Shown: in pieces, positions 1 to 4,572 of the stretch
How positions within the stretch are numbered: the first letter of the stretch is position 1
Layout of the letters: each line of letters begins with the position of its first letter
Assembly (NCBI GenBank): GCA_947177345.1
Contig: CAMWUB010000072.1
Span: forward strand, 1-6,915
Source: an uncultured Ruminococcus sp.
Lineage (GTDB): Bacteria > Bacillota > Clostridia > Oscillospirales > Ruminococcaceae
Length of the DNA: 6,915 bases
Reading direction: 5' to 3'
Notes under the pieces: model-generated
What the model was told of the DNA's origin: nothing
What the model saw: only the letters and a program-made list of their open reading frames with translations
Databases searched by the model: none
Made by a program: the position numbers and the translations under genes

Positions 1-1408
1 ATTTCAACGGTAGGAAGTCAAGGTCATGTTCTATAATTTCTTCCGTCTCGTGCATCATCTGACTTTCAGCTATCCAAAGTGCCGTTTTTGCAACCGTAAC
101 CGCAAAATCATTGATTTCTATTCCGTAAAACTGATGTATTCCGACTTTGATTAAGTCATTGTCAATGTTAAACTGCTTCTGACCGCCATAAATAGCCCTT
201 AATGCTCTGTTTTCAAGTCGTCTAAGTGATATGTAAGTTTCGGTCAGGAAGTTGCCTGAACCACACGCAGTATCAAGGAACGTGAGTGATGACAGCTTGC
301 TTCGGAAATCTTCAAGCCGTGCGAAACGTGTCTTATTCACCTTTATTTCAAGGATTTTCGCAAGTTCCGCCTTTAAGTCGTCAAGAAATAGAGGGTCAAT
401 GACCTTATGTATGTTCTCAATGCTTGTATAGTGCATACCACCGGAACGCCTTGTATCAGGGTTCAGGGTACTTTCAAACACAGCACCGAAGATAGTCGGC
501 GATATTTCAGACCAATTAAAGACCTTACTTGCACCGTTCAGGAGCAGGCTTACTATTTCTTCTGTAAACCGTGGTATCTCTATATTTTCGTCCGCAAACA
601 GTCCACCGTTGACGTATGGAAATGCTGATAAGTCGTCATCAAGATAGGGGTCACGGTATTCAGGCTTGGTATCAAGTACTTGAAATAGTTCAATCAGGGC
701 TTTTCGCACGTCTTTTACAGAAAACTGTTTCAGATAGTTGCCAAACATCTTATGACTGCCAAAAATTCCGGAATCTTCCGCATACAAGCAGAATACAAGC
801 CTAACACATAGCATATTAAGACTTTTGAGAGTTTCAGGGCTGTCAGGATTCTTGTATTGCTTCAATATCAGGTCATACAGCTTGCCGACTAACTCTCCGG
901 CTTTCAGAGAGATTTCCATTTCACGTTTAATGCTATCATTGCCGGTATCAACGAGGAATTGAAGTCTGTAATATTCTTTCGGCAGGTCTTTCAAGAAAAT
1001 CTGTTCAGGCTCACAGTTAGGCTTTTCCATATCGTAAACGAGAAACTCCGAGAAGTTACAGGTCACCACCCAGCGTGGACGTTTGGAGTACGGCAGTTCT
1101 GATGAATACCGTTTTGCCTGTTGGAACGGCGTTAAAAGTGTGCCGTCAGACTGCGGAATACCTTTTCTTAGGTCTTTGTTAATGCTTTTCTGCTCAATCA
1201 TAACGTGTGTTGCTTCAATGTAGCCGTCAATAAAAGACGTATGGTCTAACTTGACCTGTTCTTCAAAGGAAATGTACTCCACTACATCTGATACCCCTAA
1301 GACATTCTGCAACAAGTCTAACCAAAACTTTTGTGATTCGCCTTTTTCATAGCCTTTGCCTTGCCAACGTTCAGCAAATGCCGTTGCTTGTTTTTTTAAA
1401 TCGTTCAT
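1..1408 (-). CDS. MmeI-like type IIG restriction enzyme/DNA methyltransferase, N-terminal part (3' end outside window)
   Basis: The enzyme would cut DNA at, and methylate (probably N6-adenine), a specific site, using S-adenosylmethionine; both activities sit in one chain. 469 codons are visible, about half the usual ~900 residues of the family. Residues 1-75 carry a PD-(D/E)xK nuclease signature, D61 followed by E72-Q-K74 in 'MIEQKS', close to the D-x9-ExK of MmeI; the downstream 'LTPFQQAKRYSSELP' and 'WVVTCNFSEF' segments are also typical. Residues ~290-350 have the family block with G324-M-H-Y-T-S ahead of the methyltransferase core. SAM-binding motif I is F377-L-D-T-A-C-G-S-G-N-F387, and E431 in 'FYGIEIN' fits the acidic ribose-binding residue. 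The catalytic NPPY-type motif IV, the target recognition domain and the C-terminus lie beyond position 1. The start ATG (1406-1408) follows AAAGGGG with a 5-nt spacer. No separate specificity or restriction subunit is visible beside it, consistent with a self-contained type IIG enzyme. The frame is intact as far as seen. Confidence 0.93.
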   Translation of the reverse strand, partial: MNDLKKQATAFAERWQGKGYEKGESQKFWLDLLQNVLGVSDVVEYISFEEQVKLDHTSFIDGYIEATHVMIEQKSINKDLRKGIPQSDGTLLTPFQQAKRYSSELPYSKRPRWVVTCNFSEFLVYDMEKPNCEPEQIFLKDLPKEYYRLQFLVDTGNDSIKREMEISLKAGELVGKLYDLILKQYKNPDSPETLKSLNMLCVRLVFCLYAEDSGIFGSHKMFGNYLKQFSVKDVRKALIELFQVLDTKPEYRDPYLDDDLSAFPYVNGGLFADENIEIPRFTEEIVSLLLNGASKVFNWSEISPTIFGAVFESTLNPDTRRSGGMHYTSIENIHKVIDPLFLDDLKAELAKILEIKVNKTRFARLEDFRSKLSSLTFLDTACGSGNFLTETYISLRRLENRALRAIYGGQKQFNIDNDLIKVGIHQFYGIEINDFAVTVAKTALWIAESQMMHETEEIIEHDLDFLPLK

Positions 1409-1413
1409 TTTAA

Positions 1414-1420
1414 CCCCTTT
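1414..1420 (-). promoter_or_regulatory. Ribosome binding site of the type IIG gene
   Basis: AAAGGGG on the minus strand lies 5 nt before the ATG at 1406-1408. It fixes this ATG as the start; the sequence just upstream is AT-rich, non-coding and contains the putative promoter. Confidence 0.7.
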
Positions 1421-1438
1421 CCGCATAAAAAATGCACT

Positions 1439-1462
1439 CAGAACGCTTTATATGGCGTTCTG
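1439..1462. promoter_or_regulatory. 24-bp palindrome, candidate operator over the -10 of the type IIG gene
   Basis: CAGAACGC (1439-1446) and GCGTTCTG (1455-1462) are perfect 8-bp inverted arms around an 8-bp AT-rich centre. The centre contains the putative -10 of the leftward promoter, so a dimeric repressor bound here would block the gene. Many restriction-modification genes are autoregulated or controlled by a small controller protein, but no controller gene is visible in the window. As RNA or DNA it could also fold into a hairpin. Confidence 0.45.
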
Positions 1463-1477
1463 TTATGCCATAGTCAA
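1449..1477 (-). promoter_or_regulatory. Putative promoter of the type IIG gene
   Basis: On the minus strand, TTGACT (1472-1477) is followed after 17 bp by CATATA (1449-1454), with a TATAAA at 19-bp spacing offering an alternative -10. It is only a moderate match to the sigma-A consensus. A TATAAT further upstream (1478-1483, minus strand) has no good -35 at 17 bp. Transcription from the first candidate would give a short 5' leader before the ATG at 1408. Confidence 0.4.
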
Positions 1478-1887
1478 ATTATACTAAGAACACCTTGCAA
1501 ATGCGTTACAAGCCATTTTGATAGCGTTTTTGAAGATATTCTATATTTACTTGTAAGAAATCAGTCGGACGGACGTGCGAAGCATTGAAACATCAAGACC
1601 AATGTTTTCTAAACCGGAGCAGGAATACAACAGAACATACTCTGACCGTCATAATCACAGCTTAAATGCCGTTTAAATGCTTCCTAACCGCTTCATAGTC
1701 AAATTACATTGCATTTAGTAACAGCCCCTTAAAACGCTTGCTAAGACGTTTTATGAACGTTTACAAAAAATCCGGCAAGCCTGATGACCGTCAAGCAACG
1801 TTCCAAAACACCTAAAAAGCACAACGGAGAGGGACATTTCAAACTAACAATTTTTCTACGATGTCAAGCTTTTTCAGAAAAACATTA
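1478..1887. other. Intergenic stretch without a supported gene
   Basis: No intact gene with start, ribosome binding site and useful length is seen here. Short open runs exist: on the plus strand, codons to the TAA at 1674-1676 read as a hydrophilic ~38-residue peptide, and 1753-1812 and the codons after it read as two peptides separated by one TAA. The first stretch is also open on the minus strand, so coding strand and reality are both uncertain. The 13-mer catagtcaaatta occurs at 1469-1481, over the type IIG promoter, and again at 1694-1706, exactly 225 bp away. The run holds many AACGTT- and AGCGTT-like words. It may be gene debris or regulatory sequence. Confidence 0.4.
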
Positions 1888-1923
1888 CACAAATAATTTG
1901 CAAATAATTCTATTTTATTTGTG
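1888..1923. repeat. AT-rich inverted repeat with 9-bp arms
   Basis: CACAAATAA (1888-1896) and TTATTTGTG (1915-1923) are perfectly complementary across an 18-bp spacer, which itself contains the palindrome ATTTGCAAAT (1896-1905). AT-rich dyads of this kind occur in replication origins and operators. The lack of a following T-run on either strand argues against a terminator. Function is not shown by the sequence. Confidence 0.5.
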
Positions 1924-1990
1924 CAATAAGTAGAATCTAAAAAACTTTTAAAAAACTATTGACTTTTTTGCTTTTCTGTATCTAAAAATC

Positions 1991-2018
1991 AAGGGGGGGT
2001 CATACTATGAACCCCCTT
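1991..2018 (-). terminator. GC-rich hairpin, probable terminator of leftward transcription
   Basis: A run of seven G ending in T (1993-2000) pairs with ACCCCC (2011-2016); AA/TT at the foot and CAT/ATG inside the loop extend the stem. Read on the minus strand the hairpin is followed by GATTTTTAG, a fair U-tract, so it would end transcripts coming leftward out of the repeat array. On the plus strand no T-run follows. It could also serve as a strong structural boundary at the left edge of the hairpin-rich region. Confidence 0.45.
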
Positions 2019-2095
2019 AAACCGAATATCCCCCGAAATATAGCCTAAAGCGTTATCGCCCCTCTTATTGATGTCTTAATACATTATATGCGGAA

Positions 2096-2137
2096 AAAAT
2101 CGCTTTTCGGAAGCTGAAAGGGCGAAAAGGGGATTTT
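2096..2137. repeat. Long imperfect hairpin at the left edge of the array
   Basis: AAAATC (2096-2101) pairs with GATTTT (2132-2137) and CTTTTCG (2103-2109) with CGAAAAG (2123-2129), giving 13 base pairs interrupted only by a small internal loop (G against GG), around a 13-nt loop. It is followed by a 4-bp hairpin with a GCGA tetraloop (GCAG/CTGC, 2141-2152). No T-run follows, so it is not an ordinary terminator. It resembles the array units in size and density but does not share their sequence. Confidence 0.55.
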
Positions 2138-2153
2138 GGAGCAGGCGACTGCC

Positions 2154-2190
2154 TTTGTCGGTCAATAAATTTATTTATTGATTTGACAAA
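2154..2190. repeat. Large AT-rich palindrome
   Basis: TCAATAAA (2162-2169) and TTTATTGA (2174-2181) are perfect arms around ttta, nested inside TTTGTC (2154-2159) and GACAAA (2185-2190), with only short mismatched gaps between the arms. A smaller hairpin, CACAC-ttca-GTGTG, follows at 2206-2219. An AT-rich dyad this long beside a primase gene suits an origin or a cruciform site; binding by a dimeric regulator is equally possible. Confidence 0.55.
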
Positions 2191-2279
2191 ATCGGGCAGG
2201 AGTTTCACACTTCAGTGTGGGAGCGTAAGTTTTAAAGCGACTGCTGAATGAACTGCATACGGTTATTATTTAATTAAAA

Positions 2280-2342
2280 CCACGCATGGATATATAAACG
2301 CCGTGAGGTATTCACCACGGCGGTGAGGAGTTGAAAGCGTGG
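2280..2342 (+). repeat. Nested-hairpin unit 1
   Basis: Outer stem CCACGC (2280-2285) / GCGTGG (2337-2342). Inner hairpin: CGCCGT (2299-2304), unpaired GA (2305-2306), GGT-attc-ACC (2307-2316), ACGGCG (2317-2322). The 5' arm is AT-rich (tatataaa) and the 3' arm ends gttgaaa, like unit 3. Confidence 0.65.
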
Positions 2343-2354
2343 GAAGTGATTACG

Positions 2355-2422
2355 CTTGTGTGAAGCAGGTATAATACGCACGAGGGCAGAGCCGTGCGAA
2401 TGGAGTACAGAGAACACACAAG
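2355..2422 (+). repeat. Nested-hairpin unit 2
   Basis: Outer stem CTTGTGTG (2355-2362) / CACACAAG (2415-2422), 8 perfect pairs. Inner hairpin: CGCAC (2377-2381), GA, GG-gcagag-CC, GTGCG (2394-2398). The 3' arm begins with the 12-mer aatggagtacag (2399-2410), shared exactly with unit 4. Confidence 0.65.
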
Positions 2423-2452
2423 AGTTATTAAAAGCACACAAGAAGTTAAGCT

Positions 2453-2514
2453 GTGCAGAAGATGTATTTATTGCCGTGAGGCTTCCGCCACGGCGTTGAA
2501 AACTGAAACTGCAC
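2453..2514 (+). repeat. Nested-hairpin unit 3
   Basis: Outer stem GTGCAG (2453-2458) / CTGCAC (2509-2514). Inner hairpin: GCCGT (2473-2477), GA, GGC-ttcc-GCC (2480-2489), ACGGC (2490-2494). The 5' arm aagatgtatttatt resembles gaagtatttacta of unit 4. The core at 2472-2495 recurs inverted in the unit at 2983-3048 with a single mismatch. Confidence 0.65.
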
Positions 2515-2585
2515 ACTGACAATCAAGCGTGTGCAAGCATTAAAAAGCGAGTAATTTTATCAAAGAAAAAGTTTTTGCGAGGTAA

Positions 2586-2641
2586 GCGTTATTTCTTCTT
2601 TTCCCTGAATAAACTTCTTTTCCCTGAAGTTTTAATAATGC
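2586..2641 (+). repeat. Nested-hairpin unit with internal direct repeat
   Basis: Outer stem GCGTTATT (2586-2593) / AATAATGC (2634-2641), with one G-T wobble. Inner stem AAACTTC (2611-2617) / GAAGTTT (2626-2632). The 15-mer cttcttttccctgaa is repeated in tandem at 2595-2609 and 2614-2628. The right outer arm overlaps the left arm of the next unit, so the two outer stems cannot form together. Confidence 0.45.
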
Positions 2642-2702
2642 TGAAGAAGTATTTACTACCGCACGAGGCGAGCCGTGCGGAATGGAGTACAGGTTCAGCA
2701 TT
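2637..2702 (+). repeat. Nested-hairpin unit 4
   Basis: Outer stem AATGCTGAA (2637-2645) / TTCAGCATT (2694-2702), 9 perfect pairs. Inner hairpin: CCGCAC (2659-2664), GA, GG-cgag-CC (2667-2674), GTGCGG (2675-2680), followed by aatggagtacag (2681-2692). It is the clearest member of the family. Confidence 0.7.
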
Positions 2703-2732
2703 GAGTTGAGAGAGGGAGAAAGCTTGTGCAGG

Positions 2733-2765
2733 AAAGGAATCGGGTGAGTGCCTGTGAAATCCTTT
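2733..2765 (+). repeat. Possible small nested-hairpin unit
   Basis: Outer AAAGGA (2733-2738) / TCCTTT (2760-2765) encloses a weak inner pairing of CGGGT (2741-2745) with GCCTG (2750-2754) that relies on wobbles. CAGG (2729-2732) / CCTG (2751-2754) is a competing pairing. It is weaker than its neighbours. Confidence 0.3.
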
Positions 2766-2777
2766 GTTGAAATGGAA

Positions 2778-2819
2778 AGAAACCAAAGGGTGTTGTCGCT
2801 ACAACACCCGAAGGTTTCT
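2778..2819 (+). repeat. Nested-hairpin unit with a 9-bp inner stem
   Basis: Outer stem AGAAACC (2778-2784) / GGTTTCT (2813-2819). Inner hairpin GGGTGTTGT (2788-2796) / ACAACACCC (2801-2809) with loop cgct. Both stems are perfect, and they are separated by only 3 nt on each side. There is no GA bulge. No T-run follows, so a terminator role is unlikely. Confidence 0.6.
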
Positions 2820-2839
2820 AAGCTGAAGCTTTAATGCAT

Positions 2840-2895
2840 CGTGTTATTCTTTTTACTTTGCACGTTAGTGCAGGTGAAACTTATACTTCAACACG
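2840..2895 (+). repeat. Nested-hairpin unit with a TGCAC inner stem
   Basis: Outer stem CGTGTT (2840-2845) / AACACG (2890-2895). Inner hairpin TGCAC-gtta-GTGCA (2859-2872). The geometry matches the other units although the inner GA bulge is missing. Confidence 0.5.
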
Positions 2896-2906
2896 TACTT
2901 CTAACC

Positions 2907-2972
2907 CTTGTGTGTAACTTGTTTTTATTGCACGTAGGGTAATACGTGCATTGATTTCTCTTACACACGAAG
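2907..2972 (+). repeat. Nested-hairpin unit with an 8-bp inner stem
   Basis: Outer stem CTT-GTGTGTAA (2907-2917) / TTACACAC-g-AAG (2961-2972), 11 pairs with one bulged G. Inner hairpin TGCACGTA (2929-2936) / TACGTGCA (2943-2950) around gggtaa. The 5' arm (cttgtttttatt) resembles the T-rich 5' arms of units 3 and 4. Confidence 0.6.
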
Positions 2973-2982
2973 TATTAACTCT

Positions 2983-3048
2983 TATACGCTGATGAATACT
3001 TAATCGCCGTGGCGAAAGCCTCACGGCAGTATAAACATCATGCGTATA
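2983..3048 (-). repeat. Inverted nested-hairpin unit
   Basis: On the minus strand this unit matches unit 3: positions 3005-3028 reversed equal 2472-2495 in 23 of 24 bases, including the unpaired GA (TC at 3021-3022 on plus). Outer stem TATACGC-TGATG (2983-2994) pairs with CATCA-t-GCGTATA (3036-3048), 12 pairs with one bulge. On the plus strand the inner loop is GAAA. Confidence 0.65.
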
Positions 3049-3202
3049 TTTATTAAATAATAACGCTATGTGTTAGTTATAATACTGCTGAATAAATAAT
3101 AACAATAACTGCTAATAAAAATATTATAACGCTTGTATAATAATAAATATAACACTTTTGCTCTGCTGAAAAGGCAGTACTCTCTCACACGCTCTGTAAT
3201 GG
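3049..3202. other. AT-rich spacer without a supported feature
   Basis: Very AT-rich sequence with many TAATAA words. No gene is seen on either strand. TTGTTA and TATAAC about 18 bp apart on the minus strand (within about 3070-3110) could be a weak leftward promoter into the hairpin array, but the match is poor. Confidence 0.3.
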
Positions 3203-3300
3203 GTCTGTAAGGCTTTCTGATTTCGGGTAGTATAATTTCACTACACTGCTCCCTGAAGTGCCTTAGAACGCATTGTAGAAGCTGTAAGAGGCATATGCTG
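3203..3300. repeat. Degenerate ~100-bp repeat, copy 1
   Basis: It aligns with copies at 3446-3552 and 3645-3750. Shared landmarks are a gtctg/gcctg start, ggcttTct, the core TATAATTTCA (3231-3240), then a GCCTTAGA-like block (about 3260) and an AGAGGCATATgc end (3287-3298). It is the most divergent copy in its first half. A reading frame crossing it (3295-3531) is low in complexity and looks accidental. Confidence 0.5.
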
Positions 3301-3445
3301 ATGAAATACATTCTGTTTGCAGACTTTTTTGCCTCTGCTGTCCTTGTAAGTAATAGGCTCAAAATTGAGCGTATTAAATTCTTCAGAACATTCAGCTTTC
3401 GCTGTCCTGAAAAAATAAAAAAAATACTCAAATCGTCTGTAAGGA

Positions 3446-3552
3446 GTCTGACAGGCTCTCTACGGCGTTCTGAAGTTGAGGGATATAATTTCATTGCCGA
3501 ACATTCAGAGTGGCATTACAGGGCTTGCTGATAGCCTTAAAACGCATACGCC
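3446..3552. repeat. Degenerate ~100-bp repeat, copy 2
   Basis: Very similar to copy 3 over its first ~60 bases: ctctctacggcgttctgaag against ctttctacggtgtttgaatt, then the identical 15-mer tataatttcattgcc (3484-3498) and a shared attcaga. The second half diverges (agtggcattacagggcttgc) and ends in cgcatacgcc. Confidence 0.55.
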
Positions 3553-3644
3553 GTTTCAGGAGTGAGATTATCAACAGAAAACGAAGCAGAAAAATTTTTT
3601 CAGACTTTCAAATCTGCTGATTTTTTCAATATCGTCATATACAC

Positions 3645-3750
3645 GCCTGACACGCTTTCTACGGTGTTTGAATTTCAGGAGTATAATTTCATTGCCTTAC
3701 GTTCAGACACGCCTTAGAGAGCGTTCTCGTAGCTTTCAGAGGCATATACG
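3645..3750. repeat. Degenerate ~100-bp repeat, copy 3
   Basis: Contains the same 15-mer tataatttcattgcc (3682-3696) as copy 2 and the same gccttaga / agaggcatat block as copy 1. CCTGA (3646-3650) can pair with TCAGG (3675-3679) to close a hairpin. The copies are direct repeats, 253 and 198 bp apart by their TATAAT cores. The TATAAT looks like a -10 box, but none of the three has a convincing -35 at the right distance. Confidence 0.55.
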
Positions 3751-3924
3751 TTATCGGAAATGAAAAATAAAGTTTTCACATCAAAAAAAGACACCATGAT
3801 TTTTATTCGCAACAGAATTAGCGTGTATACTTGTGAGGGCGGATAAGGCACTCAAAATATCTGCAAGCCTTTTCGGTGTCAATAGCTGAAGTATCAATGC
3901 AGAGGAAAGGACGAATGACTGACT

Positions 3925-4095
3925 ATGTATGCAAATCCTGAAATATACAGTAAGTATAATCTTGATGTAGCTGACAGATGAATGGTTTCTACGATAGAGG
4001 AAGTAGCAGACAGTGTTTTGAACAAGGAAACCGTTGTTGATTACTGTCGAAAAGACTACGGCAAAGAAATCAAAAGCAAAGCTGATATAATTTAA
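3925..4095 (+). pseudogene. Small reading frame interrupted by one in-frame TGA
   Basis: From ATG 3925 the frame reads 18 codons (starting MYANPEIYSKYNL), then TGA (3979-3981), then an immediately following in-frame ATG and 37 more codons (including STIEEVADSVLNKETVVDYC) to TAA 4093-4095. Without the TGA it would be a single 56-residue protein. The acidic/basic, Glu/Lys/Asp-rich composition looks like real coding sequence, unlike other short frames nearby. A good ribosome binding site (AGAGGAAAGGA, 3901-3911) stands before ATG 3915, which opens an overlapping 8-codon frame, so a +1 shift may have been lost as well. The frame before it (ending TGA 3887) also reads plausibly. A decayed small gene is the simplest explanation; coupled micro-ORFs or TGA recoding are less likely. 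I do not recognise the family. Confidence 0.4.
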
Positions 4096-4128
4096 CATGC
4101 AAAATACAAAAAAAATTTTTGAAAACAC

Positions 4129-4157
4129 TTGACAAATGAAAAAATATGTGCTATAGT
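4129..4157 (+). promoter_or_regulatory. Strong sigma-A promoter of RNA A
   Basis: TTGACA (4129-4134), 17-bp spacer, TATAGT (4152-4157) with an extended -10 TG at 4149-4150. An A/T-tract region (4101-4120) upstream could act as an UP element. Start of transcription is expected near 4164. Confidence 0.85.
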
Positions 4158-4163
4158 AATAAT

Positions 4164-4507
4164 AATTAATGTGCATGTTAAGATATCTGGGCGGTCGGGA
4201 TGCCTTTAAATACCCGAAAAAAATTAGCATAGTCTATGCGAAGTGTGGCGGATTATATCGGTGAGTGTTGATAGCGAGTAGTCCGTTGTTGTAATGAGAC
4301 AACGTAAAAAGGTTCATTTCTCGACACGAGTCTCCGGTGTTACTGGTGAGGTTACGAGAGGGTTAGACAATAAGAAAAAACTTCTAAGTTACTGCTGATT
4401 CGTACTGAAATAAAGCAGGGTTAATGCAATGCCATAAAGCATATTATAAAATAAAAACAATTAGCCGTTGAGGATATTCCTTTACGGCTATTTGTAGTGT
4501 GTTTTTT
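4164..4507 (+). ncRNA. RNA A: structured non-coding RNA, family not identified
   Basis: A strong promoter drives this stretch, no reading frame of note lies within it, and a terminator-like hairpin ends it. Nested pairings can be read directly: closing stem TGCA-tg-TTAA (4172-4181) with TTAATGCA (4421-4428); TCGGG (4195-4199) / CCCGA (4213-4217); GCATA (4227-4231) / TATGC (4235-4239); CGGATTA (4249-4255) / TAGTCCG (4279-4285, one wobble) enclosing TATC/GATA; GTTGT (4285-4289) / ACAAC (4299-4303); TCTCG (4319-4323) / CGAGA (4355-4359); CTGCT (4392-4396) / AGCAG (4414-4418). The closed multi-branched fold of about 255 nt is typical of large structured RNAs. It is not tmRNA, RNase P RNA, SRP RNA or 6S as far as the conserved cores go. 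Rfam families such as raiA or ROOL, found in related bacteria, should be tested; I cannot assign one from memory. Confidence 0.65.
4457..4507 (+). terminator. Terminator-like hairpin at the end of RNA A
   Basis: TAGCCGT (4462-4468) pairs with ACGGCTA (4484-4490); ACAA (4457-4460) / TTGT (4492-4495) extends the stem past one T-T mismatch. A run of six T (4502-4507) follows after a 6-nt gap, so the U-tract is displaced and termination may be only partial. Confidence 0.55.
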
Positions 4508-4538
4508 GTGTAAATAGTTAAATATTTTTACAAATGTA

Positions 4539-4566
4539 TTGACAAATAGATTTTATGTGGTATAAT
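4539..4566 (+). promoter_or_regulatory. Strong sigma-A promoter of RNA B / primase leader
   Basis: TTGACA (4539-4544), 16-bp spacer, perfect TATAAT (4561-4566) with extended -10 TG at 4558-4559. It shares TTGACAAAT and ATGTG just before the -10 with the RNA A promoter, suggesting that one is a duplicate of the other. Start expected near 4573. It is the last convincing promoter before the primase gene. Confidence 0.87.
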
Positions 4567-4572
4567 AAATTA

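Larger units (their letters stand above)
2280..3048. repeat. Array of nested-hairpin units (hairpin within hairpin)
   Basis: About nine consecutive units of roughly 30-70 bp fill this stretch. In the clearer ones a 6-11 bp outer stem, different in each unit, encloses two unpaired arms and an inner hairpin. Five units (starting at 2280, 2355, 2453, 2637 and, inverted, 2983) share the inner design: stem, unpaired GA on the 5' side, GG(N) pairing with (N)CC, and a short loop. The stem bases differ yet stay complementary (GCCGT/ACGGC, CGCAC/GTGCG, CCGCAC/GTGCGG; GGT/ACC, GGC/GCC). Such compensation shows that the fold is conserved rather than the sequence, which points to RNA or single-stranded DNA. 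The 12-mer aatggagtacag follows the inner hairpin in two units. Apparent reading frames across it are shadows. No matching element family is known to me. Confidence 0.75.

Noticed and set aside
407..804. Short plus-strand reading frames
   Set aside because: They lie entirely antisense to the type IIG gene, have Cys/Tyr-rich random-like composition and no family resemblance.
1564..1676. Possible ~38-residue peptide ending at TAA 1674, with an opposite-strand frame over the same bases
   Set aside because: It lacks a ribosome binding site and a clear start, and the opposite strand reads equally well, so neither strand can be chosen; noted only as possible gene debris.
2274..2786. Two minus-strand reading frames of 82 and 65 codons
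   Set aside because: They run through the hairpin array; their shared VLHS-type peptides come only from the repeated DNA 12-mer, and neither has a convincing ribosome binding site or sensible composition.
2989..3020. Hammerhead-like words CTGATGA and GAAA
   Set aside because: The required stem II between them is missing; the GAAA is the loop of the inverted hairpin unit, so the match is chance.
2280..3048. CRISPR array or integron attC array
   Set aside because: Units are not identical repeats with equal spacers, and the attC core (GTTRRRY and its complement) is missing from the outer arms; no cas or integrase gene is visible.
3066..3494. A 142-codon minus-strand frame and the overlapping 78-codon plus-strand frame (3295-3531)
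   Set aside because: They cross the degenerate repeats and AT-rich DNA. The minus-strand reading of the repeat copies does not keep one open frame, so the conservation is at DNA level.
3781..4230. A 149-codon minus-strand frame
   Set aside because: Rich in Phe, Tyr, Cys and Ile as expected for antisense AT-rich DNA; it would start inside RNA A and runs against the more plausible plus-strand small frame and the strong promoter.
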